Of a stretch of 64,000 bases of DNA, positions 16,793-25,290 are shown piece after piece. The first letter of the stretch is position 1. Every line of letters starts with the position of its first letter. This stretch comes from Acidimicrobiaceae bacterium (GTDB taxonomy: Bacteria; Actinomycetota; Acidimicrobiia; Acidimicrobiales; UBA8190): NCBI GenBank assembly GCA_003151475.1, contig PLXQ01000042.1, positions 1-64,000 on the forward strand, in the 5' to 3' direction. The notes under the pieces were generated by a model. That model searched no databases. It was given only the letters and a program-made list of their open reading frames with translations, and was not told the DNA's origin. Position numbers and translations under genes: made by a program.

Positions 16793-17437
16793 TCAGGATC
16801 TCGCATTCGGACCACATCCGTTCACGTGTGAACCATCATCGAGAAAAGCTCCGCAATCCGGGCAAAGCAGGTGGGCCCAGCAGACCGGATCACCACTTTC
16901 GTCTCCGACGTGCCAACCCGTCGCCGCGTCGTGGTCTCTGCTTTGCCCACTATCGTCGCCGACCAGGACTGGTTTCGATTCGACCGACAAAAAGTCGATA
17001 GAAAAGGAGACGGATCCGATCGGTTGCACCTCATGTTCGACTTCTGGGGGGATGGCCTGGGTCGAACCTGGCCCCACAACTACCCGGAACTCCGGTTCGG
17101 TGCGAGCGAGAAAGCGCAACCTCCCGTCGTGCACCACAATCCGGCCCCACATGCCTTTGGCGACACGGTGAGCACGACTCAGGCCCAATGGCATGGTCTG
17201 CTCGTTCCATCGCGGGGTTGACCGAACCAGTCGAAGGCTGTCCGGGAGTTCGGCTCGGTCGCATAGCGGACAACCCAGCAGCGTGCCGAGTCTCGACCTG
17301 CGACCTTCGGCTTCCAGCACCCACGCTCGAAGTTGGAAGGGGGGGCGGTGGCGAACGTGCTGGCAATGACCGCACGAGAGCTCCGCCACCCAATCGCCCT
17401 CCTCGTCGCGATGGAAGGCGGTGATTGCTCGGTCCAC
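16793..17437 (-). CDS. DUF3565-DUF1971 fusion protein
   Basis: A 214-residue protein. Residues about 1-65 match DUF3565: AFHRDEEGDWVAELSCGHCQ, HVRHRPPFQLRAWV, and a second CPLC pair that suggests a metal site. Residues about 70-155 match DUF1971 (YeaR/TehB N-terminal cupin): SLRLVRSTPRWNEQTMP, then FRVVVGPGSTQAIPPEVEH. The tail has two more Cys pairs (CWAHLLCPDCG). YeaR-type proteins respond to nitrate, NO or tellurite. It is same-strand and about 80 bp from the truncated haemoglobin and may share its promoter. Confidence 0.75.
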   Translation of the reverse strand: MDRAITAFHRDEEGDWVAELSCGHCQHVRHRPPFQLRAWVLEAEGRRSRLGTLLGCPLCDRAELPDSLRLVRSTPRWNEQTMPLGLSRAHRVAKGMWGRIVVHDGRLRFLARTEPEFRVVVGPGSTQAIPPEVEHEVQPIGSVSFSIDFLSVESKPVLVGDDSGQSRDHDAATGWHVGDESGDPVCWAHLLCPDCGAFLDDGSHVNGCGPNARS

Positions 17438-17614
17438 ATGGCCAGACTATCGGCGGATCTCTCTGAGGGTGACCGATGACGAGTCGGCGTCGTCCTCGGT
17501 CTGATAGAGAATGGCAGACGAGGCTGAGTGCTCTCGAGGGGTGCTCCGGGTGGCGTCTTGAAGCTCTATCGTCTTGGCCACTCGACAACGAGGCGCAAGC
17601 GACATGGAGGCGAT

Positions 17615-19783
17615 GTGGAGGTATCGGTCGGGCCGCCGGTGGTGTCCGCTCACTTCGACGATGAGGTCGTCGTCTGTGAGTTGTCGGGCGAGATGTCGAG
17701 CACAAAGGAACAGGGCTACTTCGCCGCCGATACCCGCCTGGTCTCAGGTTACCGACTGAAGCTCGGCGGCGAACAGCCGATTCTGCTCAATGGAGCGGCA
17801 ACCTGGCACCACGCGGCGCGCTTTGAGTTTGCCAATCCCGCCATCGTCGGCTGCGACGGCCACCAGATTGCCGAACACTCTCTGCATCTGTGCCTCGATC
17901 GAACCGTTGGCCCCGGGATCCACGAGGACTACGACCTCACCAACCAGAGCCGAGAGGATGTCGTACTCGATCTCGAGGTGAGCATCGAGTCCGACTTCGC
18001 CGATCTCTTCGACGTAAAGGCCCGCCGGCGCATCCGGCGGGGCTCAATCCACAGCGTCTGGGACGAGGAGAACGGACGGCTCACCATCCGCTACACCAAC
18101 GCCTCATTCGAGCGCTCACTCGTCCTCGAGGTAGCGAACAACGACTCTCCTCCTGAGTTCGCAAACGGAGGTATTTTGTTCCGGGTCGAGCTTGCCCCGG
18201 CCAGCTCGTGGCATTCCTGTTTGTGGTGGATGCCAGTGCTCGATGGCACCGAGCGTCGGGTGACCCGTCCCTGTCATCAGCTCCTCGAGGCCGACTCTCA
18301 TCATGAGGTCGCCAGACGGCGCTGGGTCGATGCGGCAACGACCTTTGAGACTGCGAACCCGGGAGTGACCGTGGCGCTGCGCCAGGCCATCGATGACCTT
18401 GCCGGCCTGCGCCTACACCACCATGACGAGCTCGCCGGCGGCGACCCAAGCAAAGACGATCCCGACGCCTGGGTGCCCGCCGGGGGTATCCCCTGGTTCG
18501 TCACCTTGTTCGGCCGCGACGCGCTCACCGTTTCGTTCCAGACCCTCGCCGTGTCGCCTCGCTTTTCGCTCGGCAGCCTGCGAGCGCTGGCCGCTCTGCA
18601 GGCCGACTCCTATGACGACCGTCGAGATATGCAGCCAGGCAAGATCGAACACGAGGTGCGCCACGGGGAGCTCGCCGCGCTTCACCTCATCCCGCACACC
18701 CCCTACTACGGTTCCCACGAAGCGACGACGCTCTACGTGCTCGTCGCCGCGTGGTCCTGGCGCTGGCACGGAGACCGCAAGGCGCTCGAGGCCATCGGGC
18801 CCCACGTGGAGCGAGCTCTCGCCTGGATCGATCGCAATGGCGATTTGGACGATGACGGACTCCAGGAGTACAAGCCGCGATCGCCCGACGGCTACTACAA
18901 CCAGGGTTGGAAGGACTCCGGGGACGCCATCGTCATGAGCGACGGTTCGCTGGCCAAGCTTCCAATCGCCCTCTGTGAGCACCAGGGTCTCGTGGTAGCG
19001 GCGAAGCGAGCGTGGGCTGATATCGCCGAGGATCCTTTGGGCAATCAGCAGCTCGCGGCCCGCCTTCGCGCGGAGGCCGACCGACTCGCCGGCCAGATCG
19101 AGGAGCGATTTTGGTGGGAAGCCGAAGGCACCTACTACCTCGGCCTCGACGGCGACAAGCGCCCGATCGATTCGGTGTCGTCCAACCCAGGTCATCTTCT
19201 GTGGCAACGAGCCGTCGAACCCGAAAGGGCCGCGAAAGTCGTCAGGCGCCTGATGGCCGACGACATGTGGAGCGGATGGGGGATTCGGACGCTGTCGGCC
19301 GACCACATCGCCTACGACCCGCTCTCATACCAACGCGGCTCGGTGTGGCCCCACGACAACGCCATCGCCGCGGCCGGGTTTCGGGCCTACGGATTCGACG
19401 AAGAGGCAGCCACGGTGGCCGCAGGAATCTTCGACGCCACTTCGAAGTTCGCCTCGCAGCGCCTGCCTGAGCTCTTCGCCGGGCTCGCCCGCGACGCTGG
19501 GGGGTTCCCGGTCCAGTACCTCGGGGCGAACGTCCCCCAGGCGTGGTCGTCCGGGGCAATCGTCCACCTCGTCGCCACCCTCCTCGGCATCGACGCCGAC
19601 GCGCGGGAGGGCTTGGTGCGCCTCCGGCCGGCGCTTCCCGATTGGATGTCGGAGGTGACGCTTCGACGGCTCCGGGTGGGCGCCGCCTCCGTCGATTTCC
19701 GGGTCGTGCGCCGCACTGACGGTAGCCACGAAGTAGAGATACTCGGCGGCGAAGATGGCCTTCGGGTGCAGATCCTCAGCTGA
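17615..19783 (+). CDS. Glycogen debranching-type enzyme (amylo-alpha-1,6-glucosidase family)
   Basis: A 722-residue cytoplasmic protein. The N-terminal about 10-225 is the GDE N-terminal domain (EQGYFAADTRLVSGYRLKLG). From about 270 onward is an (alpha/alpha)6-barrel with WVPAGGIPWFVTLFGRDALT, KIEHEVRHGELAAL, GYYNQGWKDSGDAIVMSDG and SYQRGSVWPHDNAIAAAGF, the substrate-cleft motifs of this family. It may trim glycogen or act on glucosyl-glycerate or similar glucosides. GTG 17615 follows a TGGAGG site; upstream codons in frame lack one. It stands alone, divergent from the DUF3565 gene. It belongs with the other glucan genes at 22-30 kb by theme. Confidence 0.85.
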   Translation: MEVSVGPPVVSAHFDDEVVVCELSGEMSSTKEQGYFAADTRLVSGYRLKLGGEQPILLNGAATWHHAARFEFANPAIVGCDGHQIAEHSLHLCLDRTVGPGIHEDYDLTNQSREDVVLDLEVSIESDFADLFDVKARRRIRRGSIHSVWDEENGRLTIRYTNASFERSLVLEVANNDSPPEFANGGILFRVELAPASSWHSCLWWMPVLDGTERRVTRPCHQLLEADSHHEVARRRWVDAATTFETANPGVTVALRQAIDDLAGLRLHHHDELAGGDPSKDDPDAWVPAGGIPWFVTLFGRDALTVSFQTLAVSPRFSLGSLRALAALQADSYDDRRDMQPGKIEHEVRHGELAALHLIPHTPYYGSHEATTLYVLVAAWSWRWHGDRKALEAIGPHVERALAWIDRNGDLDDDGLQEYKPRSPDGYYNQGWKDSGDAIVMSDGSLAKLPIALCEHQGLVVAAKRAWADIAEDPLGNQQLAARLRAEADRLAGQIEERFWWEAEGTYYLGLDGDKRPIDSVSSNPGHLLWQRAVEPERAAKVVRRLMADDMWSGWGIRTLSADHIAYDPLSYQRGSVWPHDNAIAAAGFRAYGFDEEAATVAAGIFDATSKFASQRLPELFAGLARDAGGFPVQYLGANVPQAWSSGAIVHLVATLLGIDADAREGLVRLRPALPDWMSEVTLRRLRVGAASVDFRVVRRTDGSHEVEILGGEDGLRVQILS

Positions 19784-20142
19784 CACTGTGTGGTGTGGAA
19801 GTTCAGAGCAGTCCGGCCCTCAACAGTCATTGACGGGGACATCGCGGGGAACGGCGCCAACCGAGCTCTCTCAGCAACCTACGGCTGGCCCCACACGCGA
19901 CATATGAAGCCCCGTCCGATCGATGGCTTCGCCCGAGTGTGCCTGTCACGCTGACTGGATGCATGGCGCGCGCCGTGGACCGATTACACCTAACTGGCGA
20001 GCCACATCTGAGGTGCACCGTTTCCGTCCATGTGACCCGCTTGGCCCTCTTATCGCACGCGAGGTAAGCGCGTCGCCATAAGTACCACCGTTTCTTCACC
20101 GAGGAGTTCGCCGTCTACCAATCGCATCTCATCGGCCCGCTC
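19784..20142. other. Intergenic region
   Basis: About 360 bp between convergent genes. No coding frame with a recognisable domain and no clear terminator hairpin with a T run. Confidence 0.4.
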
Positions 20143-20565
20143 TCAGGTGCTCATGCACGGCATCGTCCACGCGGGGTGCAGCCCAAGGCGCCGAGTCCTC
20201 TGCTTGTTTCGAATGGAGAGCGTAGCGAGTGTTGCCCACACTGCCGCGTCTACGGCGCTGGTCAAAGCAGCCTTTCGGCGCATCGGGTCGAGGAGTGCCA
20301 ATCCGGCCATGCTCGTGCCGTGGAAGACGTCCACCCCGGCGCCGGCTAGTTGGACGGCACGCATCGGCCAAAACAGCAGCACAGTAGCCTGAACTATGTG
20401 TCGGCACCCCAATACCCGAGCAACGGCACACGAGCGACCATCGGCTTCCACCTCCAAACGGTGAAGAACCGTGGCAGGCCACATCAGCAAAGTGAAACCC
20501 CACCCTGCCCGCACCACCTGCGTCATCGCATCGAGTCCTGAAAGGCGTCTCGGCTGCCGACTCAT
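20143..20565 (-). CDS. Small membrane-associated hypothetical protein
   Basis: A 140-residue protein, MSRQPRRLSGLDAMTQ at the start, with hydrophobic stretches around WGFTLLMWPATVL, ATVLLFWPMRAVQLAGAG and AAVWATLATLS. It overlaps the preceding SDR gene by 4 bp (ATGA), so it is translationally coupled to it. No known family; the coupling suggests it works with the SDR, perhaps tethering it to the membrane. Confidence 0.65.
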   Translation of the reverse strand: MSRQPRRLSGLDAMTQVVRAGWGFTLLMWPATVLHRLEVEADGRSCAVARVLGCRHIVQATVLLFWPMRAVQLAGAGVDVFHGTSMAGLALLDPMRRKAALTSAVDAAVWATLATLSIRNKQRTRRLGLHPAWTMPCMST

Positions 20566-21620
20566 CTCTTGGCGCCGCGTGGGGTGGGGGCCGCAAGTCC
20601 AGTGACGGATTTGCGTCGGAGCAGCCGGGTGGCAATAGCAAAGGATCCAACCGTGATGGCAATGGCACTCGTGCTCCGAACGTGCTGGGATCCCCACATC
20701 TGTCCGCTCTTCGAATGCGCCTCGTTGTCAAAGACGCCGTGAGTGCCGAAGTCGTGTCCCGACGGCCCATCGACGGGCTGCCACAGATTGCTGTGACGGT
20801 CCGGATCGACGGGCTTTTTGGTTTGCTGCGACTTGTAGCCGGTGCGGGCTAGATAGCGGTCCAGTAGAGGGGCTACGAACTTCTGAGCGGTGATCGTTGC
20901 CGCGGTGGTCCCGCCCACCCAGTATTGCTTGCGGGTCGGATGGTCGGCGGCGTAGACAACGCCCCGGGCGGCCACCTCAGGTTGATAGATCGGCGGCACT
21001 GGCTGTGGGCTGTTCGGGAGGCGGCTCAAGACCCACGAGAACTGGGGAGTGTTCACTGCCGGCATCTGCACGACGGTGATGTGGACGCCGCTCCTCTCGT
21101 GGAGCAACTCGGTTCTGACCGACTCGGTGAAACCGTTGATCGCATGCTTCGCGCCACAGTAGGCCGACTGCAATGGGATGCTGCGGTAGCTCAACGCCGA
21201 TCCGACCTGCACGATAGTGCCATGGTCTCGTGGCTTCATTCGGTCCAGCGCGACCCGGGTACCGTAGACAAAACCAAGGTAACTCACTTCGGTAACACGA
21301 CGAAACTCATCCGGTTCAATTTGGGTGAAGGGTGCGAACACCGACGCGAAGGCAACATTGATCCAGACATCGATCGGACCGAGGGCTTCTTCGAGCCTGT
21401 TGGCGGCTGCGTTTACTTGGTCGAAGTCAGCCATGTCGGCCTCAATCGGGAGTGCCTGTCCGCCGGCCTGTTGGACTTCGTGGGCAGCGCCGTCAAGACC
21501 GCTCTTCCCTCGGGCGATGAGACCCACCTTGGCACCCCGCCTGCCAAATCGGCAGGCAGTCGCCCTTCCAATGCCTGCACTAGCTCCCGTGATCACGACT
21601 ACTTGAGGTTGGTTACTCAT
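20562..21620 (-). CDS. Short-chain dehydrogenase/reductase with C-terminal extension
   Basis: A 352-residue SDR. It has TGASAGIGRA (NAD(P) site) at about 11-20 and the catalytic set Ser (GSALSYRS) and Tyr-x-x-x-Lys (YCGAK). The usual NNAG reads NVAFA, a variant seen in SDRs with long C-termini. After about 250 residues of SDR core comes a roughly 90-residue extension ending in a hydrophobic stretch (AIAITVGSFAIATRLL) that could be a membrane anchor. Substrate unknown. First gene of a two-gene operon with 20143-20565. Confidence 0.87.
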   Translation of the reverse strand: MSNQPQVVVITGASAGIGRATACRFGRRGAKVGLIARGKSGLDGAAHEVQQAGGQALPIEADMADFDQVNAAANRLEEALGPIDVWINVAFASVFAPFTQIEPDEFRRVTEVSYLGFVYGTRVALDRMKPRDHGTIVQVGSALSYRSIPLQSAYCGAKHAINGFTESVRTELLHERSGVHITVVQMPAVNTPQFSWVLSRLPNSPQPVPPIYQPEVAARGVVYAADHPTRKQYWVGGTTAATITAQKFVAPLLDRYLARTGYKSQQTKKPVDPDRHSNLWQPVDGPSGHDFGTHGVFDNEAHSKSGQMWGSQHVRSTSAIAITVGSFAIATRLLRRKSVTGLAAPTPRGAKR

Positions 21621-22102
21621 TCCTTGGTCCCTTCGTCAACTGAGGTCTTTGACCGAAGCTTGGTGAGATCGCATGGGGTGACAAGGGGCGTCATAGCGAG
21701 GGGCTCTCCCTTTCGTCGCCGAGAGTGGCACCTGGTGTTTTGCTTCAGCTCGCTCGCGCATACCGCGCTTCGACAGTTCGAAAGTGGTCCTCGGCACAGA
21801 GATTGAGGTGAATCGGTCACTTGTTCCTTCCAAATCGTGTTCGGGTAGTCAGAACGAACTTTTCCGTGGCACATCGGCACGATCGCCTCGACCAATCGTG
21901 CGGCACTCATCACACCCCTTGCAGGATTCTGAGAGCCATCCACGAACGTCTCGCAGCAGCGGGACAGGCCTTCTAAGTTCCTTGAACTTTTCGAATCCTG
22001 AATTCGATTCACCTGAGGTGGGTCGGCGCCACTTCGGGAGCTCGCAACGCGGCACCGGTTCCGCACCATTACTGGGCGTCCATGTGCTGACGACAAACCG
22101 CC
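21621..22102. other. Intergenic region
   Basis: About 480 bp between the SDR start and the enolase-superfamily gene stop. Frames on either strand show no family. It must contain the SDR promoter, but no clear -35/-10 pair stands out. Confidence 0.4.
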
Positions 22103-23242
22103 TCAACGCACCCTGTACTCCGCAGCAACGGACGTCCGCAGTGCCAGCCCGTGGCCCGGGCGGTCGGCCGCCATCAGCACCCCGCCCCGGGGATCGAGTG
22201 CACCGTCGAAGAGCATGGTCTCGATCCGGTGGTGATCGTGGAAGTACTCGACGTGGCGAAGATTCGGTACAGCGGAGGCAACGTGGGCGTGGAGGTTCGG
22301 AGCACAGTGCGCCGACACCTGGAGGCCGCGTGACCCAGCAATCGCCGCGGCGCGCAGCCAGGAGGTGTAACCCCCGCACCGAGTCACGTCCACTTGGAGG
22401 CAATCCACCGCCTCGGCCGCCACCATGGTGGCGAAGTAGGTCTCGTCATACCCGTACTCTCCCGCCGCCACGTCGATGTCGAGGTGGTCGCGCACCTCGC
22501 GCAGGCCAACCAGGTCGTCAGAAGAGACGGGTTCTTCGAACCAGACCACGCCATACTCGTCACCGAACCTGCGTCCCATCCTCACCGCCTGTTTGCGCGT
22601 ATAGCCGCCGTTGGCGTCGACGTAGATCTCCACTGCGTCACCAACCACTGATCGGGTGAGTTTCACCCGGGCGAGATCGCGCTCGGGGTTCGTACCCCAC
22701 GACTCCCCGATCTTGATCTTGACTCTGGGGATCTCCCACTCCCCCACCCACAGTTCAAGCTGCGCGGTGGTCGTGGCGTCGTCGTAGGTGGTGAAGCCGC
22801 CGCTGCCATAGATCGGCACATCGGCGCGGCACCGGCCGAAGAGGGCAGACAGCGGCTGATGCAGCAGCCGTGCTTTGAGGTCCCACAGCGCGATGTCGAC
22901 GGCCGAGATCGCCGAACTAACCGCTCCGGGGCGGCCGAGGTTCCTGCACGCTCTGATGCCGGCCTCGGTGATCCCCGGCACGTCCATCGGATCAGCGCCG
23001 AGCACGACGGCGGCGAGCTGCTCCTCGACGACGGCCTTGCTCCCGGCCCCGGCGTAGGTCCACCCCATACCGATCATCCCGCCGGCTCGCACGACAACCA
23101 CCACCACGGTCGTGGCTGACCATGCGAGCGTGCCGTCGGCCTCGGGCTGATCGGTCGGGACCCGGAGGACCAGGCACTCAAGATCCGAAACGGTCCAGGT
23201 CGAGCGGGACGGCGGTGGGATGACCGGCGGCGGCCCGGCCAT
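22103..23242 (-). CDS. Enolase-superfamily (mandelate racemase/sugar acid dehydratase-like) protein
   Basis: A 379-residue protein. The barrel motifs are the Lys-x-Lys pair VKIKIGES (about 175/177), the metal ligands in YVDANGG (Asp209), WFEEP (Glu236) and AGEYGYDE (Glu262), and a His-Asp dyad, VDVTRCGGY (Asp285) with SAHCAPNLH (His312). This is the mandelate racemase/sugar-acid dehydratase pattern. The ATG lies one base after the GH15 stop, so the two are co-translated. Frames upstream of 23242 are antisense. A dehydration role on gluconate or a related acid would fit the context; substrate is inferred. Confidence 0.82.
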   Translation of the reverse strand: MAGPPPVIPPPSRSTWTVSDLECLVLRVPTDQPEADGTLAWSATTVVVVVVRAGGMIGMGWTYAGAGSKAVVEEQLAAVVLGADPMDVPGITEAGIRACRNLGRPGAVSSAISAVDIALWDLKARLLHQPLSALFGRCRADVPIYGSGGFTTYDDATTTAQLELWVGEWEIPRVKIKIGESWGTNPERDLARVKLTRSVVGDAVEIYVDANGGYTRKQAVRMGRRFGDEYGVVWFEEPVSSDDLVGLREVRDHLDIDVAAGEYGYDETYFATMVAAEAVDCLQVDVTRCGGYTSWLRAAAIAGSRGLQVSAHCAPNLHAHVASAVPNLRHVEYFHDHHRIETMLFDGALDPRGGVLMAADRPGHGLALRTSVAAEYRVR

Positions 23243-23243
23243 C

Positions 23244-25007
23244 TCAGCGCGGTCCCTGGGCCGCGGCGGCCTCCACCAATAGTCCATGGACGAAGGCCTG
23301 GGGGAGGTTCCCGCGCAACTGGCGCTGTTGGACGTCGAGCTCCTCGGAAAGAAGGCCCGGAGTCCCCGCCGAGGTGCGGGCGCGCTCGAACCACCGCACT
23401 CCCTCCAGGGTTTCCCCAGAACCGAAGCAAGCGAGGGCCATCCAGAAGTTACAGACGAGGAAGGCGCCTTCCGCCTCCTCGAGGGTGAGGCCCTGGTGTC
23501 GGAATCGGTAGATGTAGTCGTCCTGGGAGAGCTCTTCGACCACCGCCCGGCGGGTGGCCACGCTACGCGGGTCCTCGGCGGGCACGGCACCGCGGATCTC
23601 GGCCAACAGCAGAGAGGCATCGACCCGGTCGTCGTCCGGAGCTCGCTGCCAGCGTCCCGTCGGATGCACACTCGTGGCGGCGGTGTCGGCGACGATCTTG
23701 TCGCCGAGCGCAAGGTACCGGGCTGTCCATCCCGAGGGGGCATCGGCCTCGCATATGGCGCGCAGGCCAGCGGCGCAGATGAGCCGACTGTGGGTCCAGC
23801 TGTGCAGATCGAGCTCCCACACTCCGCAGTCGGGCTCGCGCCAGCGTTGCTCGATAGCGCTCGCCGCGGCCTCAGCAGCGCGCCAGCCGTCGGCATCGAG
23901 TCGTCCTCGCCCAGAAGCGGCCGCCAATAAGAGCAGTGCTTCACCGAACCCGTCGAGTTGGAACTGCTCGCGCACTCCATTGCCCACGACATCGCCGCCG
24001 CCGGGATACCCCGGCAAGCCGAGCGCTGACTCATTAGGGACGGGATCACCCCGGGTGGTGTATGCCGGCATCAGGTGCTCGCGGTCGGCGAGGAGGCGGG
24101 TGGTCAGCCAGCGGACCGAATCGTCGAGGATCTGCTCACCCCCAGAAAGACGAGCGCCAGCATGTCCGATGTAGCAGGTGTCGCGGACCCACACGTAGCG
24201 GTAGTCATAGTTCGCTCGTCCCTCAGCCCGTTCGGGCAGCGAGGTGGTGGCTGCGGCCACCGTGCCGCCCTCGGGTCCGGTCATGCCGCGCAGCACCGCC
24301 ACGGACCGACGCACGTCTCGGGCGCTCGCCATCCCGCTGCACGCGGGGACCGCGTCGTGCCAGGCGGCCTCCGTGCTCTGCCAGCAGTGCTCGGCATCGA
24401 TGTGCGAGGGGAGCGCTTCACCATCGCTCGACAGCTCCAGCACCAAGTCCCGGTGATCACCTTGTCTGAGGTCAAGATTGAGGGTGAGACGGGAGCGGCC
24501 CGAGGGCCCCCGTTCCACCTCGGCATCGCCCGCGCCGAACCACCGCGCCTTGAGACCTGCCTCTTTCGCTTCCCAGACCCCGTCGGGGCACTTCCATCCA
24601 GAGAGAACCCGACGGCCGTAGTCGACGGCCGGCTCGAGCACTACGGTTAGCCGGCTCCGTCCCGCGATGGAGGTGAGGCGACGCATGAAGACGGCTCGGT
24701 GGGGCTCTCCGGGGTAGGCCAGAGCGTCGCGCGACTCGATGATGTAGTCCTCGCCGACCCAGCGGCTGTTCCAGATGAGGGAACCGTCGTCGTAGTACCC
24801 GCCCCAGACCCACCGGCCCTGCGGCACCACGGAATACGTGCCCCCTGAGCCGAACAGCCCGGCGAAGACGGCGGGGGCGTCCCAACTCGGGAAGCACAGC
24901 CATGCGCAGTTGCCGTCGGGTCCGATCAGCGCCCCCCGATGACCGTCGGCGATGAAGGAGTAGTCCCGCAGGACGCGCGGATCGATGGGGCTCCAGTCCT
25001 CGCTCAA
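23244..25007 (-). CDS. Glycoside hydrolase family 15 protein (glucoamylase/trehalase-like)
   Basis: A 587-residue protein. The N-terminal beta-sandwich (YSFIADGHRGALIGPDG, CFPSWDAPAVFAGLF) leads to an (alpha/alpha)6 barrel. Its segments include NYDYRYVWVRDTCYIGHAG, FQLDGFGEALLLLA, GVWELD (general-acid region) and GLLSEE (general-base region) near the C-terminus. The family releases glucose from starch-like glucans or trehalose. No signal peptide, so the substrate is probably intracellular. It is the first gene of an operon with the enolase-superfamily gene and is divergent from the TPP oxidase operon across 283 bp. Confidence 0.88.
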   Translation of the reverse strand: MSEDWSPIDPRVLRDYSFIADGHRGALIGPDGNCAWLCFPSWDAPAVFAGLFGSGGTYSVVPQGRWVWGGYYDDGSLIWNSRWVGEDYIIESRDALAYPGEPHRAVFMRRLTSIAGRSRLTVVLEPAVDYGRRVLSGWKCPDGVWEAKEAGLKARWFGAGDAEVERGPSGRSRLTLNLDLRQGDHRDLVLELSSDGEALPSHIDAEHCWQSTEAAWHDAVPACSGMASARDVRRSVAVLRGMTGPEGGTVAAATTSLPERAEGRANYDYRYVWVRDTCYIGHAGARLSGGEQILDDSVRWLTTRLLADREHLMPAYTTRGDPVPNESALGLPGYPGGGDVVGNGVREQFQLDGFGEALLLLAAASGRGRLDADGWRAAEAAASAIEQRWREPDCGVWELDLHSWTHSRLICAAGLRAICEADAPSGWTARYLALGDKIVADTAATSVHPTGRWQRAPDDDRVDASLLLAEIRGAVPAEDPRSVATRRAVVEELSQDDYIYRFRHQGLTLEEAEGAFLVCNFWMALACFGSGETLEGVRWFERARTSAGTPGLLSEELDVQQRQLRGNLPQAFVHGLLVEAAAAQGPR

Positions 25008-25290
25008 TTTTGACGCTCTTGGGTCCGTTCAGCGGACTCGTGGTGGGATCGCTTCGAGCAAAGATCTCTCTCCTCCACGATGCAGCCTACGGCCTCTGGG
25101 CTGGGAAAATCGGGAGCGGCGAGCACCAGCATCTGCGGCTTCGTTGCGTCACATCAATCCCGAGTGTCGCTCCTCGCCAGCGGGTATGCATTCGGTTATG
25201 TTACCGCCGAGGCGCTCGCACATCCCGGCTCTTGGACTCACCCTGCGCCGATGTTCCCGGGCCGTCGCATCGACCTGAGCTGGAGGAGCC
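25008..25290. promoter_or_regulatory. Divergent promoter region of the sugar-oxidation genes
   Basis: 283 bp separating the GH15 operon (left) from the TPP-oxidase operon (right). A GGAGGAG ribosome binding site at 25282-25288 precedes the oxidase start. No clear palindrome identifies a regulator. A shared, two-way control region is implied by layout only. Confidence 0.45.

Noticed and set aside
21849..22403. A 184-residue minus-strand gene in the gap
   Set aside because: Arg/Pro/Ser-rich shadow frame overlapping the 3' end of the enolase-superfamily gene; no domain and no ribosome binding site.
22103..24049. A 648-residue protein on the minus strand
   Set aside because: The part upstream of 23242 overlaps the GH15 gene in another frame and has no domain; the enolase-superfamily protein starts at 23242.
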